Program-made: the position numbers and the translations under genes
DNA from: Robiginitomaculum sp.
Lineage (GTDB): Bacteria; Pseudomonadota; Alphaproteobacteria; Caulobacterales; Maricaulaceae
Reading direction: 5' to 3'
DNA length: 64,000 nucleotides
Assembly (NCBI GenBank): GCA_016765135.1
Contig: JAESQN010000037.1
Location: forward strand, 1 to 64,000
The notes under the pieces: model-generated
What the model saw: only the letters and a program-made list of their open reading frames with translations
What the model was told of the DNA's origin: nothing
Database searches by the model: none
Shown here: positions 38,807-47,084 of the stretch, piece by piece
Layout: each line of letters starts with the position of its first letter
Position numbering within the stretch: the first letter of the stretch is position 1

Positions 38807-39969
38807 TTAAATGTATCCAGTGTTTGTGTTGCTGGTATGAGCGGGCGGCGCGTTACATACATGATTAGACATACCACCGATAAGCTAACAATCAGTAACA
38901 GACTGTCCAACCCCGTGTTTAAACCAACTTTAAACACGGTTGGGACGGGCAGGGCCGAATTGTCATAACCGACGATTGCGGCTGCAAAAATATTGTTGGC
39001 GGCGTGCATACCAATGGCGGATTCGAGTCCGCCGTCAATATAGGTGAGAACACAGGCGAACAGCCCAAAGAAAAAATACCCGGACAAGGCCAGCAAAACG
39101 GAATGTTTTTTCACGGTTTCGGCCACCTCCGGATTGCCAAGATGCAAAGACGCAAAGGCGGCACTGGTCAGTACAAATACGACCCACGGGTTTTTGATAT
39201 ATTTGCCTAGCCCCTGGTTTAAATACCCACGCAATGCGATTTCCTCAGTGGCGGATTGTAAGGGGATAAATAGCAGGGTAATAGGCAAATACATCCAGAA
39301 CCGGGCTGGGTCAAACACCCGTTTTACCGGGCTGGCACCTGTAACATGGGAACCATAGGTAATGATGGATGCGATGGCCCAGAGCACCAGCATGGCAAAG
39401 AACATGCGCCCCCAGCGAAACTTGAAATGGGCCGTGTGTAGGGACAAAATTGTCCGTTTTTGCATATGTTTTACACCGAGCCATAAGCCAATAGCGAAAG
39501 GCGGAAACATCAATAGCACGAACATGTAAACGCCAGCGCTTTTTGACATCCAGTCATTCATCATCTCTATGCCTTCAGGGTTAGAACCTGCAAAACTCAT
39601 AAAAATTAAAGCGACAAAGGAAATTATAGCAAAGGCAGCCGCTATAGTAAGCATTGCTTTTCGGAGTTTGCTGGAAAACTGGTTTCGAAGCATGTAGAGC
39701 AAAAAGGCAATAAGTGAGCTGAAGAAAATGCCCCTTACAGTACTTAAAATTGTTTGGTTAGCAGACCCCTCTGATTGGATTTGGGTCATGCTGTCTTTGA
39801 CTGACGGGTCGGCCAACCAAATTGCACCGACTAAAAAAGTGCCGAAAACAACCTGCCCATAAAACCAAAGCATAATGGCGAACCAAAACACGGCCAACCA
39901 TGTCCACCATTTTGTATTGCTATCTGCGGCTTGCGTAAAAAACGCCTGAATGGGTGTGCGATCCTGCAT
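38803..39969 (-). CDS. CPBP-family intramembrane metalloprotease
   Basis: A 388-residue protein with about eight membrane helices. The CPBP (Abi/Rce1-like) motifs are EEIALRGYLNQGL near 244-256, FASLHLGNPE near 285-295 and GMHAANN near 338-344, supplying the conserved glutamates and histidines. Known relatives cleave prenylated or membrane peptides, or act in bacteriocin immunity. Its stop overlaps the GT-C-like gene's start (ATGA). Confidence 0.87.
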   Translation of the reverse strand: MQDRTPIQAFFTQAADSNTKWWTWLAVFWFAIMLWFYGQVVFGTFLVGAIWLADPSVKDSMTQIQSEGSANQTILSTVRGIFFSSLIAFLLYMLRNQFSSKLRKAMLTIAAAFAIISFVALIFMSFAGSNPEGIEMMNDWMSKSAGVYMFVLLMFPPFAIGLWLGVKHMQKRTILSLHTAHFKFRWGRMFFAMLVLWAIASIITYGSHVTGASPVKRVFDPARFWMYLPITLLFIPLQSATEEIALRGYLNQGLGKYIKNPWVVFVLTSAAFASLHLGNPEVAETVKKHSVLLALSGYFFFGLFACVLTYIDGGLESAIGMHAANNIFAAAIVGYDNSALPVPTVFKVGLNTGLDSLLLIVSLSVVCLIMYVTRRPLIPATQTLDTFN

Positions 39970-40031
39970 CCGAATCCCCTAAAATGCTTCCCTAAGGGAT
40001 AAAGCGGAAACTGTGGCGCATCAATAGATAA

Positions 40032-40059
40032 ACCGCCGCTCTATAAATAGAACGGCGGT
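40032..40059 (-). terminator. Hairpin downstream of the repeat-protein gene
   Basis: A 7-bp stem ACCGCCG / CGGCGGT encloses a second short stem TCTAT / ATAGA. It lies 28 bases past the stop of the gene at 40087-40827 and is followed on the minus strand by TTTATC. It is probably that gene's terminator, although the T-run is weak. Confidence 0.5.
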
Positions 40060-40086
40060 GCGCCCCGATCTGTGTGTGTTGTCGCT

Positions 40087-40827
40087 TCAATACCGCGCAT
40101 AGGGGCAGTTTACGATTTGCTCGGAACCTTGAATTATATAGGTGCCGTCGTAAGGGTTTGAGCATTGTTTTACGCTGATAAGTTCCCTATGCCCCCGGTG
40201 ATTGGCTTCAATCACAATCCGTTCGCACCAAGTGCTGGAACGATAGGAGCTATAGGACGAATATCTAGGCTGATAAAAACTATAAGGCGACGATGCCCAA
40301 CGGTATCTGCTATATCCGGGCTGCCCAAAGGTGAAATTTATCCCTATTGAACTGCGGTAATGAGAACGATAGCCATTATGCCTGTTACTCCAGTGCGGGC
40401 GGTGCCTGTCATGCCGCACATGATCACGGCGATGACGATCTCGCCTTATATGGTCTCTACGGTGCCTGTCGCGTCTGGCATGATCACGGCGGTGGCGATC
40501 CTGTCGTGCGTGGTCCCGACGATGACGATCCTGCCGTGCATGGTCACGACGATGCCTATCTGGTCTAGCATGATCCCTGCTACGACGGTCAGTCCTTGCA
40601 TGATCCCTACGATGCTGGTTAGGCCTCGCATGATCTCGACGGTTTCGGTCTGGTCTGACATTATCACGGCGACGATGTTCGCGAGTGCTATTATCATGCT
40701 CTTGAGAAAAACTGGGCTTTGTCGCATGGGCATTGGGTGTCATCAGAAATACTGGTGTAAAAACCGTAGCCGCCATTACGCAAATAAGTGGTTTTGTTAA
40801 CCGGGGCAGTGTTATTGAACGTTCCAT
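40087..40827 (-). CDS. Secreted His/Arg/Asp decapeptide-repeat protein
   Basis: A 246-residue exported protein with an N-terminal signal ending near NAHA (residue 35). Residues 51-144 are nine imperfect copies of a ten-residue unit of the form DHARxDRHRR, giving a strongly basic, His-rich, Asp-punctuated stretch. Residues 145-205 are rich in Tyr, Ser, Arg and Phe. The tail has three cysteines (CERIVIEANHRGHRELISVKQC and NCPYARY). The C-terminal region resembles small periplasmic domains following low-complexity linkers. The repeat could bind metal, nucleic acid or anionic polymer; no function is known. Confidence 0.75.
   Translation of the reverse strand: MERSITLPRLTKPLICVMAATVFTPVFLMTPNAHATKPSFSQEHDNSTREHRRRDNVRPDRNRRDHARPNQHRRDHARTDRRSRDHARPDRHRRDHARQDRHRRDHARQDRHRRDHARRDRHRRDHIRRDRHRRDHVRHDRHRPHWSNRHNGYRSHYRSSIGINFTFGQPGYSRYRWASSPYSFYQPRYSSYSSYRSSTWCERIVIEANHRGHRELISVKQCSNPYDGTYIIQGSEQIVNCPYARY
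40396..40677. repeat. 30-bp tandem repeat array within a coding region
   Basis: About nine imperfect 30-bp units encode the decapeptide repeats of the secreted protein at 40087-40827. The units differ by point changes and by the residues before DRHRR (P, T, Q, R, H). The period and lack of unique spacers exclude CRISPR. Slippage could change copy number in frame. Confidence 0.85.
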
Positions 40828-40928
40828 TTTAAACTCCTTTGTTTAGTATTGAGCCTTGGATAGCTGAACGATGTTGAAAACAGTCTGAAAGGGCTGTTCA
40901 TCTGGCGTTAATTTTGCTAGGTCGGGAT

Positions 40929-41303
40929 ATGGGTATTCCTAAAACAGTCACGGAAATAGATTTTGAGCATATCAAACAATATGTGGGCGATGATGTTGAG
41001 TTGACCAAAGAAGTGTTCGGCCTGTTCAAAAACCAGGTCGAAATGTGGTCGCGGGCCATGACCGCTGACGCCGATGATGAAAGCTGGGGCGCGGTGATGC
41101 ATTCCCTAAAAGGCTCGGCCAGAGCCGTTGGCGCACATAATTTGGCAGCTCTGTGTGAAAAAGGCGAAGCACTCATTGGGGCAAATGCGGGCCTAGAAAC
41201 CCGCAAGGCCCATATCCATGATGTACAATTTACGACCGAAAAAATATTGATCGAAATAGGGCGCTGGGAATACCGCCAAACCCTTGCGTCCATGCGTTCA
41301 TAG
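40929..41303 (+). CDS. HPt-domain phosphotransfer protein
   Basis: A 124-residue single-domain histidine phosphotransfer protein. The phosphorylatable histidine is H58 in AVMHSLKGSARAVGAHNLA, matching the HPt signature. The start at 40929 follows AGGTCGGGAT; a TTG at 40914 is less likely. Such proteins shuttle phosphoryl groups between hybrid kinases and response regulators. No kinase or regulator is adjacent, so its partner is unknown. The acyl-activating gene follows after 32 bases. Confidence 0.87.
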   Translation: MGIPKTVTEIDFEHIKQYVGDDVELTKEVFGLFKNQVEMWSRAMTADADDESWGAVMHSLKGSARAVGAHNLAALCEKGEALIGANAGLETRKAHIHDVQFTTEKILIEIGRWEYRQTLASMRS

Positions 41304-41335
41304 GCTTAGAACAAATAAAAACCTGAGGAGCTTTC

Positions 41336-42886
41336 ATGGGGAAATTCAAACCTAGCCGCGCCCGCATTTCTGTGTTTGGCGCACTTGTTCGCGCCCGCCG
41401 GGATTTCGGCGGCAAACGCGATGCCATTATTGATGCGGATGACCGTGTACTGACCTATACGGAAATCATTCGGGCTTCATTCGCTCTCGGGAGCGCTATG
41501 AAACCTGGAACCAAAGCCCGTGAACGGGTCGGGGTTCTCTTGCCGACCGGGGCTGGCAGTATTTTATCATTTTTCGCGCTACAAGCTTCGGGCCGTGTCC
41601 CGGCCATGCTGAACTTTACCGCTGGTGCCCATAATCTTTTGGCTGCATTCAAAGCTGCTGAAGTCACCAAAGTTATCACCGCACATCGTTTTATCAAAAT
41701 CGGTCAGTTGGAGCCATTGATCGAAAAACTCTCTCCCCATGTGGAGTTTATCTATCTGGAGGATGTGCGCGATTCTATGACGACCAAAAACAAAATCGTC
41801 GCAGTTCTAGGTTCCGCTTTCCCGTCTTTATTCATGGCCAAAACGTCGTGGAAAAAACCAGCGGTGATTTTGTTCACGTCGGGCACAGAGGGCGACCCGA
41901 AAGGTGTGGCGCTTTCCCACGGTAATCTGGTGGCCAATGTGGAGCAAATCATAGCCCATATTGATGAGCTATACCCCGAAACTGATGTGGTGTTTAACCC
42001 CTTACCGACCTTTCATTGTTTCGGTTTGACAGGCGGCGCATTGTTTCCGCTGTTTGCCGGGCTTAAAGTGGCTTTATATCCGTCGCCTCTGCATGTGAAG
42101 CTTATTCCCGAGCGCATCAAAAAAGTTGGCACAACTATATTATTTGCCACGGATACTTTTCTTAGCCGTTATATTCGCTCCAGTACGGATGGGGATTTTG
42201 AAACCATTAGGTTTACAGTGTGCGGCGCGGAGCAAGTCCGCGATGAGACCCGTAATCTTGTGCGTAAAAAATCTAACATGCTTATCCTCGAAGGTTACGG
42301 CGTCACCGAAACCGCGCCTGTTATCGCCGTTAATCAACCAACGGCAAACCGCAAAGGCACCGTTGGGCATTTTCTGCCGGGAATGGAACACCGCATTGAC
42401 CCGGTGCCAGGCATTGAGCGGGGCGGGCGTTTGTTTGTGCGCGGCCCTAATGTTATGATGGGCTATATCACCACCGATAAACCGGGGGTTATTCAAGGCG
42501 TGGATAGTGGCTGGCACGATACTGGCGATGTAGTTGAAATAGACGAAGACGGTTATGTGGCCATTCGCGGGCGCGTGAAACGCTTTGCCAATATTGGCGG
42601 AGAAACCGTCTCACTTGCGGTCGTGGAAAACTGTGCCTGTGCCGTTTGGCCCGATAATCAGCATGTAGCCCTGATTAGACCCGACCCGAAAAAGGGCGAG
42701 CAAATTGTTTTACTCTCGGATTGCCCGGCGGCAAACCGCACAGATCTGCGCACATGGGCGCAAAGCCACGGCGTATCAGAGCTTTCTCTGCCTAGAAAAG
42801 TCGTGATTACGGACGAAATACCGTTGCTGGGAACAGGCAAGGTTGATTATGCAAGTTCGGCGAAAAAACTAGATGAGTTGTTGTAG
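41336..42886 (+). CDS. AMP-binding acyl-activating enzyme (Aas C-terminal-like)
   Basis: A 516-residue adenylate-forming enzyme. The phosphate loop FTSGTEGDPKG is near 182-192, followed by PTFHCFGLTGG, YGVTETAP near 319-326, HDTGDVVEIDEDGYVAIRGR near 402-421 and the C-terminal LLGTGKVDY lysine. The segment order and FTAGAHNL resemble the acyl-ACP synthetase half of Aas (2-acylglycerophosphoethanolamine pathway). The acyltransferase half is absent, so it may activate fatty acids or act with a separate acyltransferase. Confidence 0.85.
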   Translation: MGKFKPSRARISVFGALVRARRDFGGKRDAIIDADDRVLTYTEIIRASFALGSAMKPGTKARERVGVLLPTGAGSILSFFALQASGRVPAMLNFTAGAHNLLAAFKAAEVTKVITAHRFIKIGQLEPLIEKLSPHVEFIYLEDVRDSMTTKNKIVAVLGSAFPSLFMAKTSWKKPAVILFTSGTEGDPKGVALSHGNLVANVEQIIAHIDELYPETDVVFNPLPTFHCFGLTGGALFPLFAGLKVALYPSPLHVKLIPERIKKVGTTILFATDTFLSRYIRSSTDGDFETIRFTVCGAEQVRDETRNLVRKKSNMLILEGYGVTETAPVIAVNQPTANRKGTVGHFLPGMEHRIDPVPGIERGGRLFVRGPNVMMGYITTDKPGVIQGVDSGWHDTGDVVEIDEDGYVAIRGRVKRFANIGGETVSLAVVENCACAVWPDNQHVALIRPDPKKGEQIVLLSDCPAANRTDLRTWAQSHGVSELSLPRKVVITDEIPLLGTGKVDYASSAKKLDELL

Positions 42887-42890
42887 ACTT

Positions 42891-42978
42891 GTAGGGTGGA
42901 TTAGGCTTCTTAGCCGTAATCCACCATTGGCAGCCACCGCAAGGTGGATTACGTGCAAGAGGCACTAATCCACCCTAC
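42891..42978. repeat. Nested inverted repeat between convergent genes
   Basis: The outer arms GTAGGGTGGATTA (42891-42903) and TAATCCACCCTAC (42966-42978) are perfect 13-bp complements. Inner arms CGTAATCCACC (42915-42925) and GGTGGATTACG (42943-42953) are also perfect and share the TGGATTA core. The structure lies between the convergent acyl-activating and peroxiredoxin genes, where it could stop transcription from both sides. No T-run is present. Confidence 0.75.
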
Positions 42979-42992
42979 AGAGATATTTTGTG

Positions 42993-43517
42993 TTATCGGT
43001 CTTTTAGATATGCAAGCATGGTGTCCGCATCAGAGACCTCGAACGGGTCTGTTGGGCAGTCATCGGAGAAGCCTTCTTCCGAGAACATTTTGGTGATTTT
43101 CGTGTCTTCGACCAGCATGGAATAACGCCAAGAACGTGCGCCAAAACCTACATTGTTTTTGTCAACCAATGCGCCCATATGGCGGGAAAATGTACCGCTA
43201 CCGTCTGGGAGCAAATATACGTTTTTACGGTTTTGGCTCAATCCCCACTGATGCATAACGAATGCATCATTGACGGACAGGCAGATGACTTCATCAACGC
43301 CCTGGGCTTTAAATTCACCATAAAGCTCTTCATAGCGCGGCAAATGCGAGGTTGAGCAGGTTGGTGTAAATGCGCCGGGTAGGGCGAATAAAACAACGCT
43401 TTTACCTTTGAATAGATCATCGGTAGTGACAGGCAGCCATTTAAACGGATTGTCACCATCAGCGCTCTCGTCGCGAACACGGGTCATAAAGGTTACATTA
43501 GGGACGTGGGTAGGCAT
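42993..43517 (-). CDS. Peroxiredoxin (Prx5 type), second copy
   Basis: A 174-residue thiol peroxidase with peroxidatic C54 in PGAFTPTCS and further segments VICLSVNDAFVMHQW and VGFGARSWRYSMLV. A second cysteine lies in DDCPTD near residue 157. It is clearly paralogous to the protein at 21988-22470 but longer at both ends. GGAGAAAACT precedes the ATG, and a perfect 21-bp palindrome sits just upstream of that ribosome site, so it is probably regulated. Confidence 0.93.
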   Translation of the reverse strand: MPTHVPNVTFMTRVRDESADGDNPFKWLPVTTDDLFKGKSVVLFALPGAFTPTCSTSHLPRYEELYGEFKAQGVDEVICLSVNDAFVMHQWGLSQNRKNVYLLPDGSGTFSRHMGALVDKNNVGFGARSWRYSMLVEDTKITKMFSEEGFSDDCPTDPFEVSDADTMLAYLKDR

Positions 43518-43527
43518 AGTTTTCTCC

Positions 43528-43548
43528 AGATTAGAATGATTCTAATCT
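43528..43548. promoter_or_regulatory. 21-bp palindrome, likely operator
   Basis: AGATTAGAAT-G-ATTCTAATCT has perfect 10-bp arms around a single base. It lies 11-31 bases upstream of the second peroxiredoxin's start, in the 5' leader or core promoter. The shape TTAGAA-N3-TTCTAA resembles operators of the Fur superfamily, in particular alphaproteobacterial Irr (iron control element). The next gene upstream encodes an ErpA-like Fe-S carrier. Regulator identity is inference. Confidence 0.65.
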
Positions 43549-43607
43549 CGATATAGGCATTTGAAATGAGTCTGCAAGGACAAAAGGCTCGCATGTGTGA
43601 GAAAATG

Positions 43608-43955
43608 CTAAATAGAGAAACTTGTCCCGCACCCACAGGCTGCCTTGGCATTGGGATTATGTATTTTAAAGGCAGCGCCTATCAGTTCCTGGACATAATC
43701 GATTTGGCTGTCCTTGAGGAATTCTTGCGAAATCTCATCGACCAATATCCGCGCACCATCAAGTTCAATGACCATATCATCTGCGTTGGGCGCATCGGCA
43801 AAATCAAAGGCGTACTGAAAACCCGAACACCCGCCGCCGTTTACGGCCACGCGTAAAAATTTACCGCCAGCCTGTTTGGCCATAATCGCATTGATCTGTT
43901 TGGCGGCAGATTGGCTCATAGTTATATTAGCCGGGGAAATGTTTTGATTGTTCAT
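43608..43955 (-). CDS. erpA: A-type Fe-S carrier (ErpA/IscA family)
   Basis: A 115-residue A-type carrier that delivers [Fe-S] clusters to apoproteins. The three cysteines are in VNGGGCSGFQYAF and the C-terminal CGCGTSFSI. The GARILVDEISQEFLKDSQIDYV segment fits the family. ErpA and IscA cannot be separated with certainty here; no isc or suf operon is in the window. It is divergent from dgt with 64 bases between, and 90 bases upstream of the peroxiredoxin. Confidence 0.9.
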   Translation of the reverse strand: MNNQNISPANITMSQSAAKQINAIMAKQAGGKFLRVAVNGGGCSGFQYAFDFADAPNADDMVIELDGARILVDEISQEFLKDSQIDYVQELIGAAFKIHNPNAKAACGCGTSFSI

Positions 43956-44019
43956 TTTACTATCGCTATTTGGTTGTCATCTCTAGTATATAGGCAATAT
44001 TACAAAAAGGTGAAGTGAT

Positions 44020-45231
44020 TTGACAAAGTTTTCTCCAAAACGTGCCATATTTTCTCCCAAGAGAGAAAGAGCTAGATATGCAAGTGACCCGGATAAATCC
44101 CGTGGACGCCGGGTAAGCCAGGTCGGTAAATCCGAACGCACCCTGTTCCAGCATGACAAAGACCGGATTATTCACGCCTCCGCATTTCGCCGCCTCAAGG
44201 GTAAAACCCAGGTATTCGTGGCCCATGAGGGTGATACATACCGCACCCGCCTGACCCATTCTCTGGAGGTCGCTCAAATCGCCCGCTCCATTGCCAGGGT
44301 TCTGGGTTTGGATGAAGATTTGGCTGAATGCCTGGCGCTGGCTCATGATCTTGGCCACCCACCATTTGGCCATAGCGGCGAAACGGCTTTGCAGACAGTT
44401 ATGGCGCCTTACGGCGGGTTTGATCACAATGCACAGACATTGCGGATTGTCGAAACGTTGGAAGGCCGCTACGCCGAATTTGACGGGCTTAACCTGACTT
44501 GGGAGACCCTGGAGGGTATTGCCAAACATAATGGGCCGCTGATTGATAAAGAGCGCGGGGAAGACACTCTGCCGTGGGCTATGCGCGAACTTGAAGATTG
44601 GCGCCGGCTTGAGCTGGACACCTATGCAGGCCCGGAAGCGCAAGTTGCGGCCCTGGCTGACGATATTGCCTATAACAATCACGATATTGACGACGGGCTT
44701 GGGGCAGGGCTGTTTTCCATTGAAGATGTAAGCCAGGTGCCAGTTGTTGGGCGAACTTTCGCAAATGTAAAATCCCGCTATCCAGGCATTCCTCGCGACC
44801 GGTTAATTCACGAGGTTATCCGTGATTTGATCGGCTATATGGTGGCTGATTTGCTGAAAGAAAGCCGGACACGGCTGGCTGAACATGAGCCTGGTTGTGC
44901 AGATGACATTCGCCAGCTAGACCGCCCTGTAATAGCCTTTTCAGAACCTTTTAGGGCGGAAGAAAAGCCTCTGCGAAAATTTTTGTTTAACAACATGTAC
45001 CGCCATTACAAAGTCAACCGGATGATGGGGCAAGCCGTGCGTGTGGTTGAGGAGCTGTTTGGCCTGTTTATCAATGATCCGAGCCTGCTGCCCACCGAAA
45101 TTGCCAAGCAATGTAATGGGGCAGAAACCCCCGAAACCGCACGGATTATTTGCGACTATATTGCCGGAATGACCGACCGTTTTGCTATTGAAGAACACCG
45201 CAAACTGTTTTCAGTCACCGGGTATTTGTAA
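44020..45231 (+). CDS. dgt: Deoxyguanosinetriphosphate triphosphohydrolase-like protein
   Basis: An HD-domain dNTP triphosphohydrolase of 403 residues. The family motifs are HASAFRRLKGKTQVF, RLTHSLEVAQIARSIAR, ALAHDLGHPPFGHSGE near 107-122 and ADDIAYNNHDIDDGL near 215. The start is TTG at 44020, preceded by AAGGTGA at a good distance; no in-frame ATG or GTG fits better. The length matches the alphaproteobacterial SAMHD1-like type. It opens the run dgt, SPOR protein, nagZ, scpA, scpB. Confidence 0.94.
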   Translation: MTKFSPKRAIFSPKRERARYASDPDKSRGRRVSQVGKSERTLFQHDKDRIIHASAFRRLKGKTQVFVAHEGDTYRTRLTHSLEVAQIARSIARVLGLDEDLAECLALAHDLGHPPFGHSGETALQTVMAPYGGFDHNAQTLRIVETLEGRYAEFDGLNLTWETLEGIAKHNGPLIDKERGEDTLPWAMRELEDWRRLELDTYAGPEAQVAALADDIAYNNHDIDDGLGAGLFSIEDVSQVPVVGRTFANVKSRYPGIPRDRLIHEVIRDLIGYMVADLLKESRTRLAEHEPGCADDIRQLDRPVIAFSEPFRAEEKPLRKFLFNNMYRHYKVNRMMGQAVRVVEELFGLFINDPSLLPTEIAKQCNGAETPETARIICDYIAGMTDRFAIEEHRKLFSVTGYL

Positions 45232-45302
45232 CCTTTCATTAACCCTGTGGGTGGCAACATAGAAACCAAGTAATGTCGTAAATTCTTCGAGGATATATTA
45301 TT

Positions 45303-46043
45303 ATGGAAAATGAGCCCCAGGACGCATATTTACCCTCTTTAGACGGTGAAGAACTTCAACCTTTTGACGTTCGAGCCCAATCCAGCCGGGCGGGCATGAT
45401 GAAAATTTTTGCTGGGGTCGCATTTATTCTTGTCTTGATTTTTGTGGTTATCAAACTATTTGCCTCCGGTACACGCGATAGAGATCAGACACCGCTCATT
45501 CAGGCCGATACGGGGCCCTATAAAGAAGTGCCTGTAGATCGCGGCGGTACAGAAACCCCAAACCAGGACATAGAAATTTTTGACGTTTCAAACGAAGCAA
45601 AGACAAGTTCAGCTATAACAACAACGCCCGTAGCCGAAGAACCACTACCAAAACCAATACCCAAACCCGCTGCAAATGTGGTTATCAAGCAACCACAAAC
45701 CACCGATACCAGACCTGCAAGTCCCAAGCCTGTTGCAGACAAGCCCGTTATTGACAAGCCCGTTATTGACAAGCCTGTTGCATTAGCCGCTGGGAACTAT
45801 GTGGTACAAGTAGCCTCCCTTCGCTCCCAAGCAGAAGCTGAAAAAACCTGGAGCAAGCTTAGCAAGAGTATGAACGATATACTGACATCATCGCAATTTG
45901 CTGATATAAAACGAGTCGATCTCGGTACACGCGGCATTTATTATCGTTTGCGTGTAAGCGGTCTTGCCAATAGGGATACAGCAAGGCGCCTGTGTTCCCG
46001 ATTAAAGAATAGAAAACAAAACTGTATTGTCACAAGAAAATGA
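45303..46043 (+). CDS. SPOR-domain membrane protein
   Basis: A 246-residue bitopic protein: cytoplasmic N-terminus, one membrane helix at about 31-53, and a Pro/Thr/Lys-rich periplasmic linker with KPVIDKPVID repeats around 145-155. The C-terminal SPOR domain (about 162-245) begins YVVQVASLRSQAEAEKTWSKL and ends RLCSRLKNRKQNCIVTR. SPOR domains bind denuded glycan at the septum. In related bacteria this gene stands between argS or dgt and nagZ, as here. Confidence 0.88.
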   Translation: MENEPQDAYLPSLDGEELQPFDVRAQSSRAGMMKIFAGVAFILVLIFVVIKLFASGTRDRDQTPLIQADTGPYKEVPVDRGGTETPNQDIEIFDVSNEAKTSSAITTTPVAEEPLPKPIPKPAANVVIKQPQTTDTRPASPKPVADKPVIDKPVIDKPVALAAGNYVVQVASLRSQAEAEKTWSKLSKSMNDILTSSQFADIKRVDLGTRGIYYRLRVSGLANRDTARRLCSRLKNRKQNCIVTRK

Positions 46044-46049
46044 CCGAAA

Positions 46050-47084
46050 ATGACCCTAAACAATCCCATAAATGCGGTAATATTTGGCTTGGAAGGCCCG
46101 GAGCTAAAAGCTGGAGAGGTGGCGTTTTTCCGGGACTGTAATCCGTGGGGGTTTATTCTTTTTACCCGCAATATAGAAACGCCCGATCAAGTGCGAAAAC
46201 TATGTGCGGATTTACGAAGTGCCGTTGGTCGTAATGCGCTTATTTTTGTCGATCAAGAGGGCGGTCGGGTGCAAAGGTTGGGGCCACCCCATTGGCGAAA
46301 AGCCACCTATGCCTTTGATTTTGGTGAATTATACCGCATTAACAAGCAAGCCGCACTGCGGGCCGTATGGCTGAATTTTCGGCTGATTGCCGACGAACTC
46401 CGGTCGGTGGGCATTACCGCCAATTGCGCACCTGTCCTGGATTTACCTATACCTGAAGCAGATCCGATTATCTCGGATCGGGCGTTTTCTCGCGATCCGG
46501 CTGAGATGGTCAGTATGGCTCACGCCTGTATTTCCGGGTTAACGGCTGGCGGGGTTGTGCCAGTTATCAAACATATTCCCGGTCATGGTCGGGCCAAGGT
46601 TGATAGCCACAAAGAACTTCCGGTGATTTCCGCAACACTTTACGAGTTGGCGCAAACAGATTTCCTGCCTTTTGCAGCACTGGCGGACGCGCCTATTGCA
46701 ATGACCGCCCATATCGTTTTGAAAGAAATTGATCCAGAAAGGCCGATTACCGTATCTAAAACCGCATTACAGAAAGTCATTCGGGGTTATATTGGCTATA
46801 ATGGTCTACTTATGAGTGATGACCTCGATATGAAAGCCCTGCAAGGTGACCTGACAGAATTAACACGTGATACATTGGCGGCAGGCTGTGACATTGTTTT
46901 GCAATGTAGTGGCAATATGGCCAGCATGGTCAAAATAGCCAAGGGCTTAAGTCCGCTCGCTGGGGAAAGCCTGCGCCGCACACATCTGGCAGAAAATTTG
47001 GCCGAAAGCTATGAAGATTTTGACCCAAAAGCCGGTTTGGAAGAGTATACAAGTCTAATGGAGCAATTGGACAGATTCGCATGA
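46050..47084 (+). CDS. nagZ: Beta-N-acetylhexosaminidase
   Basis: Cytoplasmic GH3 enzyme of peptidoglycan recycling that removes GlcNAc from anhydromuropeptides. The GH3 signature is KHIPGHGRAKVDSHKELP near 171-188, with the mobile-loop histidines. The nucleophile aspartate is in MSDDLDMKAL near 253-262. FVDQEGGRVQRL is the substrate-binding block. At 344 residues the length is typical. It starts 6 bases after the SPOR gene and overlaps scpA by 4. Confidence 0.95.
   Translation: MTLNNPINAVIFGLEGPELKAGEVAFFRDCNPWGFILFTRNIETPDQVRKLCADLRSAVGRNALIFVDQEGGRVQRLGPPHWRKATYAFDFGELYRINKQAALRAVWLNFRLIADELRSVGITANCAPVLDLPIPEADPIISDRAFSRDPAEMVSMAHACISGLTAGGVVPVIKHIPGHGRAKVDSHKELPVISATLYELAQTDFLPFAALADAPIAMTAHIVLKEIDPERPITVSKTALQKVIRGYIGYNGLLMSDDLDMKALQGDLTELTRDTLAAGCDIVLQCSGNMASMVKIAKGLSPLAGESLRRTHLAENLAESYEDFDPKAGLEEYTSLMEQLDRFA

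Noticed and set aside
40360-40800. Plus-strand frame with repeated MITA/MVTT-like hydrophobic units
   Set aside because: It is the reverse reading of the 30-bp decapeptide repeats. The minus-strand frame has a signal peptide and a sensible C-terminal domain.
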